A DNA stretch of 5,213 nucleotides from Chitinophagales bacterium. Lineage in GTDB: Bacteria; Bacteroidota; Bacteroidia; Chitinophagales; UBA2359. A model generated the notes under the pieces. That model was not told the DNA's origin, searched no databases, and was given only the letters and a program-made list of their open reading frames with translations. Position numbers and translations under genes: made by a program. Below, piece after piece: positions 1 through 5,111 of this stretch. Position 1 is the stretch's first letter, and every line of letters begins with the position of its first letter. The stretch is taken from contig JAHDDN010000406.1 in assembly GCA_020629335.1 (NCBI GenBank), positions 1-5,213 on the forward strand, read 5' to 3'.

Positions 1-1
1 A

Positions 2-178
2 GAGACTTGCGAATGCTTAAATTTATTAACAGAACCGTCCTGTGATGATGGTTGTATCGAGACGGCAGATTCCTATAATGCAGAGACTTGTGAATGCGTA
101 AATGTATTGACTGAGCCTGCTTGTGACGACAATAATGAAGATACCGAAGATAGTTATGATCCAGAAACATGTGAATGC
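2..178 (+). repeat. 27-residue (81-nt) Cys-rich tandem repeat, last 2.2 units of the array
   Basis: The codons for E-T-C-E-C recur at 2, 83 and 164, an exact period of 81 nt. Units 2-82 and 83-163 share 17 of 27 residues (pattern ETCECxNxLTEPxCDD....T.DSY), while many shared residues use different codons (tgc/tgt, aca/act, ccg/cct, gat/gac). This means old duplications kept by selection on the protein. The first unit has four Cys; in the second the fourth (C18) is Asn. The third unit breaks off after ETCEC at the start of the Ig-like domain. The array must extend left of the window. It resembles the short CDDG...C...C.C repeats of slime-mould extracellular proteins and of large Bacteroidota surface proteins. 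Disulfide or calcium binding is inference. Confidence 0.8.
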
Positions 179-2743
179 ATACATGAGTTAGTTATTGTAG
201 AGGTGATACAATCTTGTAATGATGCAACCATAATATCTCTATATCCCACTAATCCTAATTATACTTATGAATGGTATGAAACAGGTGATGCTGGCAATCT
301 AATCCTTTTGACGAATGAAGAAAGTGAGTTATTAGTTTTTGACGATGGGGAATTCTCGGTAATTGTTAGTGATGGAACAGGAGGCCTTGCGAATCTATCT
401 TTTACAATAGTACTGGGAGTTGAGAATATTGATGATTATACATTAGTAAATCCAATATTTACACCAAGTTCTCCTCCATGGGAAGATCCCTTTTATCATA
501 TTGTCGGTACGCTAACTATTCAAGATGAAGCTACATTTAATATAAATAATACGACTATAAGTTTTGAGGATGATTTAGGAGATGATGCTGCTGTAGTTGT
601 AGAACCAGGCGGGAAATTAATTGTATCCAACTCAACCTTAAAAAGTGACTCTTATTGCCAAGCGAATTGGGAAGGTATATTAGCAAAAGGGAATAATATG
701 CCTCATCCACCGTTTACAACAGACTTGATTAATGATGACATTGATGATCATGCCTATGTAAAGCTATTTAATAGTAGAGTTGAAAATGCAAAGAGAGGAG
801 TAAAGTGTGGATTTGTAACTTTTGGTCCTCCAGCAGTTATTGTTGAATTAGGTGGTATCGTTCATGCTTACGACACTGAGTTCGTTAACTGTGGCATCGG
901 AATCCATATTTCCCCATTTCGTTATACAACCATGAATAAAATTGAGTTTTGTTCTTTTTTAAATCCTATTTTAGAGTATGGTTATAATGGCTATAATGCA
1001 GATGAAATACTAAGTAATAACTTTGGTGCTTATTTTAAAGCAGGATTGGTCATTCAAGCAGATGTAAGGCATCCAATTCATGCTAATAAATTCATAGATT
1101 TTAATATCAATGATGAAGTATATGGAGAGTATATAGGCGCTTTTGTCTCAAATGCAAGCACTATTTTTGGAAAAATTGATGGTGGTACTTACGGCAATAA
1201 ATTTAATAATCTTTATAAAGGTATTGAGTATTATTCAGGTCCGTCTGTTAATTCTGGTATTAGAATACTGGAAAACGAATTTAATGGTACTCAACAAGCC
1301 ATTACGCTAACAGGTGGCCTATCGCCAGTTATCAGTAAAAATATGATCGATTTACCTGATTTGCCTATCAATATATCAACAGGAGGCAAAATATATGGTA
1401 TATATACTGATGGTACCCAAGCCTTCAAAATATTTGATAATGATTTTGATAGAGTAGGAGAACCTATAACATCTGATGATGTATATGCTATGTATATTAA
1501 TGCATCAAGCGGTACCGAAGATTATGAGTCTACCATCCTACGTAATCGCTTCGACGGTGATTTTGAAAGAGGTATCTCCTTCGAAGAACAAAACCAACTC
1601 ATCAAGTTGGATTGTAACGAATTCTTAGGGCAAAACCAACAAGATCTATACGTAAGTGGCTATCTCGCTGATCAAGGAACGTGCGATGAATTATTCCCCC
1701 AACTTGCTCGCAGAAACCTCTTCGGTGCAACTCCAGTCTATCATTTAGACATGACAGCCCTTACTGAAGATTTTCCAAGCTATATCATGGATTATGATAA
1801 CTATAATTTCAAATATGCAAGTCAACAAGGGAATAGCCCAGAAGATATTTATCTTCCTGATAATGTAAATACAGCACTCTATTTAGGTAATAGCTCTTCA
1901 TCTCCTCTTCTTAATACAAATATTCATGTCTTAAGTGATTGCGGCTTTAGTAATATCCCAGACTCTTACTGTGAAGATACCTATCCCAAAGTCAAAAGTG
2001 CCATTGATGGAGTAGATATTTCGGTACAAGTAGATGACATCAAGGAGGAGATTGGGCAAGCGACTGATCCAAGAGATGTTCGTACTCTGAATACTAAGCT
2101 GCTACACACCAGAATAGAGGGAGAACAGTATGATGGAGCGAAAGCCGATTTGGAGGAAGAAGGAACAGATATAAGCATCAAGGTTTTAGTAGCGACTAAT
2201 GTTAAGGAAGAGGAATACGAGCAAGCTCAAACTCGCTTGGAAACTCTTCCCTTAGACAAGGACGAAAATGTAGCCTTTTATGACTTATACTCTACCATCA
2301 TAGATGGGGTATTAGCTCCTTCAGGAACAGGCAAACAGCCACATGAGCAAGAGGTTTATCTAAGAAGAGAGGCAGAACCAACTCCTACTAATAAAGTGAA
2401 TCATTACGCACAAGCAGTGATGGCGCATCATTATTTAGAAGTTTTTCCAAAAACTTTTAAAGAAGATCCAACAGCAAAAATAGAGGATACAGAGAATAAT
2501 AAAGCATTCTATGTTTTCCCTAACCCTGCTACTAACAGCATTAGCATAGTTCCACTAAAAGATTTATCTTTAACTAATGTTCATGCGGTTTTGACAGACT
2601 TTATGGGTAATCGTTTGGGTATTTATCCATTAGATGACTCAGCAACGATCCCAATTGAAAAGCTCAAAGCGGGTATCTACTTCTGTGAACTTTATCAAAG
2701 TGATGGCACCTTAATTGGTACACAAAAGCTGGTGAAGTTTTAG
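2..2743 (+). CDS. Large T9SS-secreted surface protein with Cys-rich repeats and beta-helix (5' partial)
   Basis: The frame is open from base 2 to the TAG at 2741-2743 (913 codons), so the gene begins left of the window; the TTG at 107 is an internal Leu codon, not a start. Counting residues from base 2: 1-59 are 27-residue Cys-rich repeats of the ETCEC...CDD type; about 70-140 is an Ig/PKD-like domain (YTYEWYETG, then GEFSVIVSDG); about 165-575 is a right-handed parallel beta-helix, with an NWEGI motif at 222-226 and recurrent [IL]xxNxF turns (ILENEFNG, KIFDNDFD, ILRNRFDG, KLDCNEF); about 660-815 is charged and probably helical; 835-913 is a type A sorting domain with PNP at 840-842, GIYFCEL and the basic end GTQKLVKF. 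From the family, the product would be exported by Sec and T9SS and anchored on or released from the outer membrane. The beta-helix could bind or cleave polysaccharide, but I see no catalytic motif, so adhesion or structure is equally likely. The domain reading is firm; the function is unknown. Confidence 0.9.
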   Translation, partial: ETCECLNLLTEPSCDDGCIETADSYNAETCECVNVLTEPACDDNNEDTEDSYDPETCECIHELVIVEVIQSCNDATIISLYPTNPNYTYEWYETGDAGNLILLTNEESELLVFDDGEFSVIVSDGTGGLANLSFTIVLGVENIDDYTLVNPIFTPSSPPWEDPFYHIVGTLTIQDEATFNINNTTISFEDDLGDDAAVVVEPGGKLIVSNSTLKSDSYCQANWEGILAKGNNMPHPPFTTDLINDDIDDHAYVKLFNSRVENAKRGVKCGFVTFGPPAVIVELGGIVHAYDTEFVNCGIGIHISPFRYTTMNKIEFCSFLNPILEYGYNGYNADEILSNNFGAYFKAGLVIQADVRHPIHANKFIDFNINDEVYGEYIGAFVSNASTIFGKIDGGTYGNKFNNLYKGIEYYSGPSVNSGIRILENEFNGTQQAITLTGGLSPVISKNMIDLPDLPINISTGGKIYGIYTDGTQAFKIFDNDFDRVGEPITSDDVYAMYINASSGTEDYESTILRNRFDGDFERGISFEEQNQLIKLDCNEFLGQNQQDLYVSGYLADQGTCDELFPQLARRNLFGATPVYHLDMTALTEDFPSYIMDYDNYNFKYASQQGNSPEDIYLPDNVNTALYLGNSSSSPLLNTNIHVLSDCGFSNIPDSYCEDTYPKVKSAIDGVDISVQVDDIKEEIGQATDPRDVRTLNTKLLHTRIEGEQYDGAKADLEEEGTDISIKVLVATNVKEEEYEQAQTRLETLPLDKDENVAFYDLYSTIIDGVLAPSGTGKQPHEQEVYLRREAEPTPTNKVNHYAQAVMAHHYLEVFPKTFKEDPTAKIEDTENNKAFYVFPNPATNSISIVPLKDLSLTNVHAVLTDFMGNRLGIYPLDDSATIPIEKLKAGIYFCELYQSDGTLIGTQKLVKF
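2504..2740 (+). other. T9SS type A C-terminal sorting domain of the first gene
   Basis: The last 79 residues run from AFYVFPNPATN to GTQKLVKF. The Pro-Asn-Pro opening, a central DFMGNRL turn, the LKAGIYFCEL strand and a final K-L-V-K strand are the hallmarks of this Ig-like signal. In known T9SS cargo it is recognised at the outer membrane translocon and usually removed by the PorU sortase. Confidence 0.88.
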
Positions 2744-2752
2744 ATAAATAAC

Positions 2753-2791
2753 AAATTCCTCAAAGGGGTGATTTGCTCCTTTGAGGAATTT
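2753..2791 (+). terminator. Perfect 14-bp stem-loop between the two genes
   Basis: The arms AAATTCCTCAAAGG (2753-2766) and CCTTTGAGGAATTT (2778-2791) are exact reverse complements around an 11-nt loop. Inside the loop G-T, G-C and T-G pairs can extend the stem to 17 bp, leaving a 5-nt GATTT loop. It starts 9 nt after the stop of the first gene and is followed by the T-rich stretch AATAATTTTA instead of a clean T run. I read it as the transcription terminator of the first gene. The A/T-rich arms make it nearly symmetric, so it could act on either strand. It ends only 16 nt before the next start codon. Confidence 0.7.
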
Positions 2792-2807
2792 AATAATTTT
2801 ATAGAAT

Positions 2808-2864
2808 ATGAAATATTTGATTATAGTATATCTAAGCTTTCTTTTAATAAATATTTGCCATGCC
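2808..2864 (+). other. Sec signal peptide of the second gene
   Basis: Residues 1-19 show a short basic start (MK), a hydrophobic core and a Cys-His-Ala end followed by Gln-Asp. Cleavage by signal peptidase I after Ala19 leaves an N-terminal Gln, which is common in Bacteroidota exported proteins. The Cys at 17 is not in a lipobox context. Confidence 0.8.
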
Positions 2865-4304
2865 CAAGATGGCCAATACTATTTCAATAAATTACATCCT
2901 TATGATGGAGATACTCTTGCCCTTAATGGAATGTCCAGCTTAGAGGTAGAAGAGGGGTATTTATTAGCTGGGGAGTTTGCACAAGGAGAGGTACAAGGCT
3001 TTTGTGTGAGAAAACTATCTTTATATGGGGAGGTAGAATGGTTAAAAACATTCCCAATAGAAGAAAATGTTGTTACGCTTAACTATGGTAGTGTTTTATT
3101 AAAAACCGCTGATAACAACTTTCTTTTAGGTGGAACCGCTGGAGAAACTAACTATTTAAAGAAATTTTATTTAGTTAAGTTTACTACTGAAGGAGAAGTT
3201 TTATGGATAAAAAGTTATGCCTATGATCAACATAATGGAATTCCTACAATTATTAATACATTAGATGGAGGTTTTTTGTTAAGTGGTTTTACGCAAGATA
3301 CTACCCCAGATGTAATACCGACCAAGCCTTATATGCTTAAACTGAATTCATCAGGCGAAGTGGAATGGGAGCAAACGCACTCTCAAGGTATAACTCCCTT
3401 TGATGCAATTCAGACAACAAATGGCAATTATCTACTATCAGGTTATCAAAACAACTCTCCCGAAACCTCCTATGACCCCTGGCTCCTACTCACCGACTCC
3501 TTAGGCAACCAAATCTGGGAAAAAACTTATGGGACGGATGAAGCAGATGCCGCCGCAATAATAGGACAAATGTCAGATAACTCAATTATTATATGTACCG
3601 CTCAAGGTAATAATAGCCCTGATATTGTTACAAAGGCTGTTATATTCAATATAGATTTAGAGGGTAATGTAAACTGGTCAAAAGAGTTTTCTTATGAAGA
3701 GTATACCTTATGTAGTGCTGGCCCTATAATTAATGATAAAAAAGAAATTACTTTTGTAGCCTCCTACTTTCATGAGTTTGCCTCTATTGCACCCCATAGA
3801 GTCCGTTTAATGCGTTTAGATAGCTTAGGTAATATCCTATTAGATCAGCCAATAGATGCTAATATATATGGTCAACAATACATCCGAGATTTAGATGCTT
3901 GTGAGGATGGTGGCTACTTACTTACTGGCTTCATAGATAATGCACAAGGTGGCAGTTGGGTGGTCAAGACCGATAGCTTAGGCCAAACCTGCTATCAGGT
4001 GAGTTGTGATAGTATAGCTTATGCCACTTCTATCTCAAGCCTTGCAGTAAAAGACCAGTCTGTCATGATATCTCCCAACCCCGCCCAAGATCAAGCCATC
4101 ATTACTTACGATTTAGGTGATTTCAAAAGTGCTGCGCTACATCTTTATGATACGCAAGGGCGCTTGATGCAGGTGCAGTCTTTGGATGTTGCCTCCAGTT
4201 CTACGCCTATCAATTTAAATCGTTTGAATAGTGGTTTGTATGTGTATGAGTTGGTGGTTGATGGGGAGAGAGTTGGTGGGGGGAGTTTGCTTATTAGTCC
4301 ATAG
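2808..4304 (+). CDS. Secreted seven-repeat (beta-propeller-like) protein with T9SS sorting domain
   Basis: This 498-residue gene is complete. The ATG at 2808 is favoured because it opens a classic signal peptide: MKY, a hydrophobic core LIIVYLSFLLI, then C-H-A with cleavage likely before Gln20. There is no lipobox, so it is not a lipoprotein. Residues 45-400 hold seven copies of a degenerate unit of about 53 residues: GGYLLSGF..., a K[LT]DSLG-like turn, then G[NE]xxW. The closing W or its substitute lies at 78, 133, 187, 237, 290, 345 (Leu) and 396 (Tyr). Seven units of this size suggest a seven-bladed beta-propeller, as in the many delta-60-like repeat proteins of Bacteroidota. Residues 416-498 are a type A sorting domain (PNP at 423-425, DTQGRL, SGLYVYEL). 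The product should be exported by Sec and T9SS to the surface or medium. No catalytic residues were recognised, and the ligand is unknown. It lies 64 nt after the first gene with a hairpin between them, so co-transcription is uncertain. Confidence 0.93.
   Translation: MKYLIIVYLSFLLINICHAQDGQYYFNKLHPYDGDTLALNGMSSLEVEEGYLLAGEFAQGEVQGFCVRKLSLYGEVEWLKTFPIEENVVTLNYGSVLLKTADNNFLLGGTAGETNYLKKFYLVKFTTEGEVLWIKSYAYDQHNGIPTIINTLDGGFLLSGFTQDTTPDVIPTKPYMLKLNSSGEVEWEQTHSQGITPFDAIQTTNGNYLLSGYQNNSPETSYDPWLLLTDSLGNQIWEKTYGTDEADAAAIIGQMSDNSIIICTAQGNNSPDIVTKAVIFNIDLEGNVNWSKEFSYEEYTLCSAGPIINDKKEITFVASYFHEFASIAPHRVRLMRLDSLGNILLDQPIDANIYGQQYIRDLDACEDGGYLLTGFIDNAQGGSWVVKTDSLGQTCYQVSCDSIAYATSISSLAVKDQSVMISPNPAQDQAIITYDLGDFKSAALHLYDTQGRLMQVQSLDVASSSTPINLNRLNSGLYVYELVVDGERVGGGSLLISP
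4053..4301 (+). other. T9SS type A C-terminal sorting domain of the second gene (atypical last strand)
   Basis: Residues 416-498 contain ISPNPAQDQ, LHLYDTQGRLMQ, and NRLNSGLYVYELVVDGE, the expected strand order of the type A domain. The final strand is GGGSLLISP and lacks the basic residues (K-K-L or K-L-x-K) usual at this place. The final Ser-Pro-stop lies inside a heptanucleotide repeat. Confidence 0.85.
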
Positions 4305-4331
4305 TCGATGGTCAATGGTCCATGGTCCATA
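4297..4331. repeat. Heptanucleotide tandem array, consensus GTCCATG, five units
   Basis: Five consecutive 7-nt units are GTCCATA, GTCGATG, GTCAATG, GTCCATG and GTCCATA. The first unit carries the last codons of the second gene (agt cca tag), so the stop codon is part of the array. Downstream the pattern fades into GTTTTGG. Short tandem heptamers in intergenic DNA recall the STRR repeats of cyanobacteria in style, not in sequence. Confidence 0.8.
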
Positions 4332-4351
4332 GTTTTGGTCCGCAAAAGAAT

Positions 4352-4385
4352 CCTTCTCTTAGAAAAGGGAAGGTGCCCGCAGGGT
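4352..4385. repeat. Double-hairpin intergenic repeat
   Basis: The arms CCTTCTCTT (4352-4360) and AAGGGAAGG (4365-4373) form a 9-bp stem with one G-T pair and an AGAA loop. A second small stem GCCC/GGGT (4375-4378 with 4382-4385) follows directly. The form, a CCTTCTC...GGGAAGG hairpin and then GTGCCCG.AGGG, matches a widespread Bacteroidota intergenic repeat that I remember; this recollection is unverified. Confidence 0.55.
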
Positions 4386-4416
4386 GGAAGGGTTGATTAG
4401 ACGAGAGACCGCTGCG

Positions 4417-4462
4417 CTGACAGACGACAGATCGGCTGCTTTGCAGCCTGTCAGATTTTTTT
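4417..4462 (+). terminator. Probable intrinsic terminator of the second gene
   Basis: CTGACAG (4417-4423) pairs with CTGTCAG (4448-4454), enclosing an inner hairpin GCTGC-TTT-GCAGC (4435-4447). One base after the 3' arm comes a run of seven T (4456-4462). A continuous 3' arm followed by a T run on the + strand fits rho-independent termination about 150 nt after the stop of the second gene. GACAG at 4426-4430 offers an alternative outer partner. The arms may themselves belong to a dispersed repeat. Confidence 0.55.
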
Positions 4463-4477
4463 ATCCCAAAACTCCGT

Positions 4478-4494
4478 ACGTTGCACCGCAACGT
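4478..4494. repeat. Short perfect hairpin ACGTTGC-ACC-GCAACGT
   Basis: The two 7-nt arms are exact reverse complements around a 3-nt loop. There is no immediate T run on either strand, so I do not call it a terminator. It lies between the T7 terminator and the 299-bp element and is probably another repeat fragment. Confidence 0.5.
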
Positions 4495-4543
4495 CCTTGC
4501 AACATAACATTTTTGTCCCGTTGTCATTCTGAGCGAAGCGAAA

Positions 4544-4565
4544 GAATCACTTGATACGAATCACT
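4544..4565. repeat. GAATCACT repeated with 14-nt spacing at the inner edge of the left inverted repeat
   Basis: GAATCACT occurs at 4544-4551 and 4558-4565, each copy followed within a few bases by ATAC. Only the first copy is part of the inverted repeat. The duplication may be a slippage product. Confidence 0.4.
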
Positions 4566-4634
4566 AAGAATACGACAAGTAGTAGGCAAGCATGAAGTAT
4601 ACCTTCGGCCATTCCTAGAGGAACACTATCAAAA

Positions 4635-4656
4635 CCCGAATGCTTAAGCATTCGGG
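4635..4656. repeat. 22-bp perfect palindrome
   Basis: The half-site CCCGAATGCTT is followed directly by its exact reverse complement AAGCATTCGGG, with no spacer. It lies near the middle of the 299-bp element and would form the tip of the long hairpin if the element were transcribed or extruded. A second palindrome, AGTAATTACT (4666-4675), follows 9 nt later. Confidence 0.75.
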
Positions 4657-4663
4657 CGGTGGG

Positions 4664-4703
4664 CAAGTAATTACTCAGCCCCCTTTCGGCTAAAGCCTCA
4701 GGC
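4664..4703 (+). repeat. Diverged repeat segment, copy A (inverted copy at 5080-5111)
   Basis: The blocks CAAGTAA, CTC, CCTTTCG, TAAAGCC and AGGC occur here in order. They recur in the same order, with small gaps, in the reverse complement of 5080-5111. The colinear order makes chance unlikely and shows that the 299-bp element and the right-hand hairpin cluster share ancestry. Confidence 0.55.
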
Positions 4704-4881
4704 CAGGAAAGCAATCCTTTATTTTTGGTCGGTGCTTTTATCCCGACTTGCTTAGGGTGCTGCACTTTTTCAAGGATTCCCTATCAAGTGATTCTTTCAC
4801 GTTGTTCAGAAAGACAACTTTTTATGAAATTTATCGGTTAAAACGTTCCAACTTTATTCAGTTCAAACGTTAAAAAAAATC

Positions 4882-5023
4882 GGCTTAGGGATGGTAGTGG
4901 TATGTGGCGTCAATGGGGCCGCTTACGTAGCTTAGGTATGCGTAGGCTGGCTTTAGCAGACAAGCAGACCTTAGCGGAGTAGTGGACACATAGCCACATA
5001 AGAACGGACAGCCCGGCGCAGCC
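4882..5023. other. 142-nt nested dyad domain (candidate structured RNA or palindromic repeat)
   Basis: Three pairings nest around one centre: GGCT 4882-4885 with AGCC 5020-5023, GGG 4888-4890 with CCC 5012-5014, and TATGTGGC 4901-4908 with GCCACATA 4993-5000. Inside, CCGCT (4919-4923) pairs with AGCGG (4973-4977) and TACG (4924-4927) with CGTA (4941-4944). Between the outer stems lies an asymmetric purine-rich internal loop (ATGGTAGTGG opposite AGAACGGACAG). On the minus strand the domain is followed at once by eight T (4872-4879), so it could also end a leftward transcript. The direct repeat GCTTAGGnATG (4883-4893 and 4930-4940) and GCAGACAA/GCAGACCT add to its repeat character. Confidence 0.45.
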
Positions 5024-5030
5024 AAGAGAA

Positions 5031-5062
5031 TTGCGAATACATCTCATTAGAGCATTACGCAA
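5031..5062. repeat. Hairpin 1 of 3 (TTGCG...CGCAA)
   Basis: TTGCG (5031-5035) pairs with CGCAA (5058-5062). AAT (5036-5038) can pair with ATT (5054-5056) across a one-base bulge, and CTC/GAG around ATTA forms the tip. Confidence 0.45.
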
Positions 5063-5090
5063 GTAGAGCCAAGGCATGCCTTGGCTTTAC
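5063..5090. repeat. Hairpin 2 of 3, 12-bp stem with CATG loop
   Basis: The arms GTAGAGCCAAGG and CCTTGGCTTTAC pair fully with one G-T wobble. The central 20 bp (5067-5086) are a perfect palindrome. It directly abuts the preceding hairpin with no spacer. No T run follows, so it is not an obvious terminator. Confidence 0.65.
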
Positions 5091-5111
5091 GAAAGGATTG
5101 CGAGTTACTTG
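5080..5111 (-). repeat. Diverged repeat segment, copy B (inverted relative to 4664-4703)
   Basis: Read on the minus strand, this shows CAAGTAA, CTC, CCTTTCG, TAAAGCC and AGGC in the same order as 4664-4703, with short deletions. It also carries GCAATCCTTT, which occurs on the + strand at 4711-4720 just beyond copy A. Confidence 0.55.

Larger units (their letters stand above)
4520..4818. mobile_element. 299-bp element bounded by 37-bp terminal inverted repeats (MITE-like, non-coding)
   Basis: The left end (4520-4556) and the reverse complement of the right end (4782-4818) match at 32 of 37 positions. The inner 17 bp (4540-4556 with 4782-4798) are perfect, and four of the five differences fall in one 7-nt block (GCGAAGC versus ACAACGT). 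The left end includes the TCATTCTGAGCGAAGCGA motif, which I remember as an abundant intergenic repeat in Bacteroidota. The inside codes for nothing credible and has a 22-bp perfect palindrome at its centre. There is no transposase and no convincing target-site duplication. It could be a MITE needing a transposase elsewhere, a REP-like palindromic unit, or two inverted copies of a dispersed repeat with unrelated DNA between. Confidence 0.6.

Noticed and set aside
107..109. TTG at 107 as the start of the first gene
   Set aside because: The frame is open to the left edge and the upstream codons encode a full extra copy of the same 27-residue repeat, so 107 is internal.
165..1727. Pectate lyase or other polysaccharide-cleaving active site in the beta-helix
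   Set aside because: The fold is consistent, but I could not see a conserved catalytic Asp/Lys/Arg cluster, so no enzymatic activity is claimed.
1981..2181. 66-codon minus-strand frame
   Set aside because: It lies wholly inside the first gene, opposite a region with clear coding character, and has no recognisable product.
4145..4345. 66-codon minus-strand frame
   Set aside because: It mostly mirrors the sorting domain of the second gene and begins in the heptamer array and its flank; a shadow.
4312..4527. 71-codon minus-strand frame
   Set aside because: Its sequence is simply the translation of the heptamer array, the double hairpin, the terminator and the short hairpin. No domain, no promoter and no sign of coding selection.
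4547..4765. 72-codon minus-strand frame with a hydrophobic C-terminus (LLLVVFLVI)
   Set aside because: It is almost the entire interior of the 299-bp inverted-repeat element and reads through the 22-bp palindrome (as RMLKHSG). The membrane-like tail is tempting, but the frame is best explained as a chance reading of a repeat.
4505..4830. Target-site duplication flanking the 299-bp element
   Set aside because: Both flanks contain a run of five T, but at different distances from the ends, so they do not form a credible duplication.
4855..4875. tRNA-like T-loop (GTTCAAAC)
   Set aside because: No acceptor, D-arm or anticodon stem can be placed around it.
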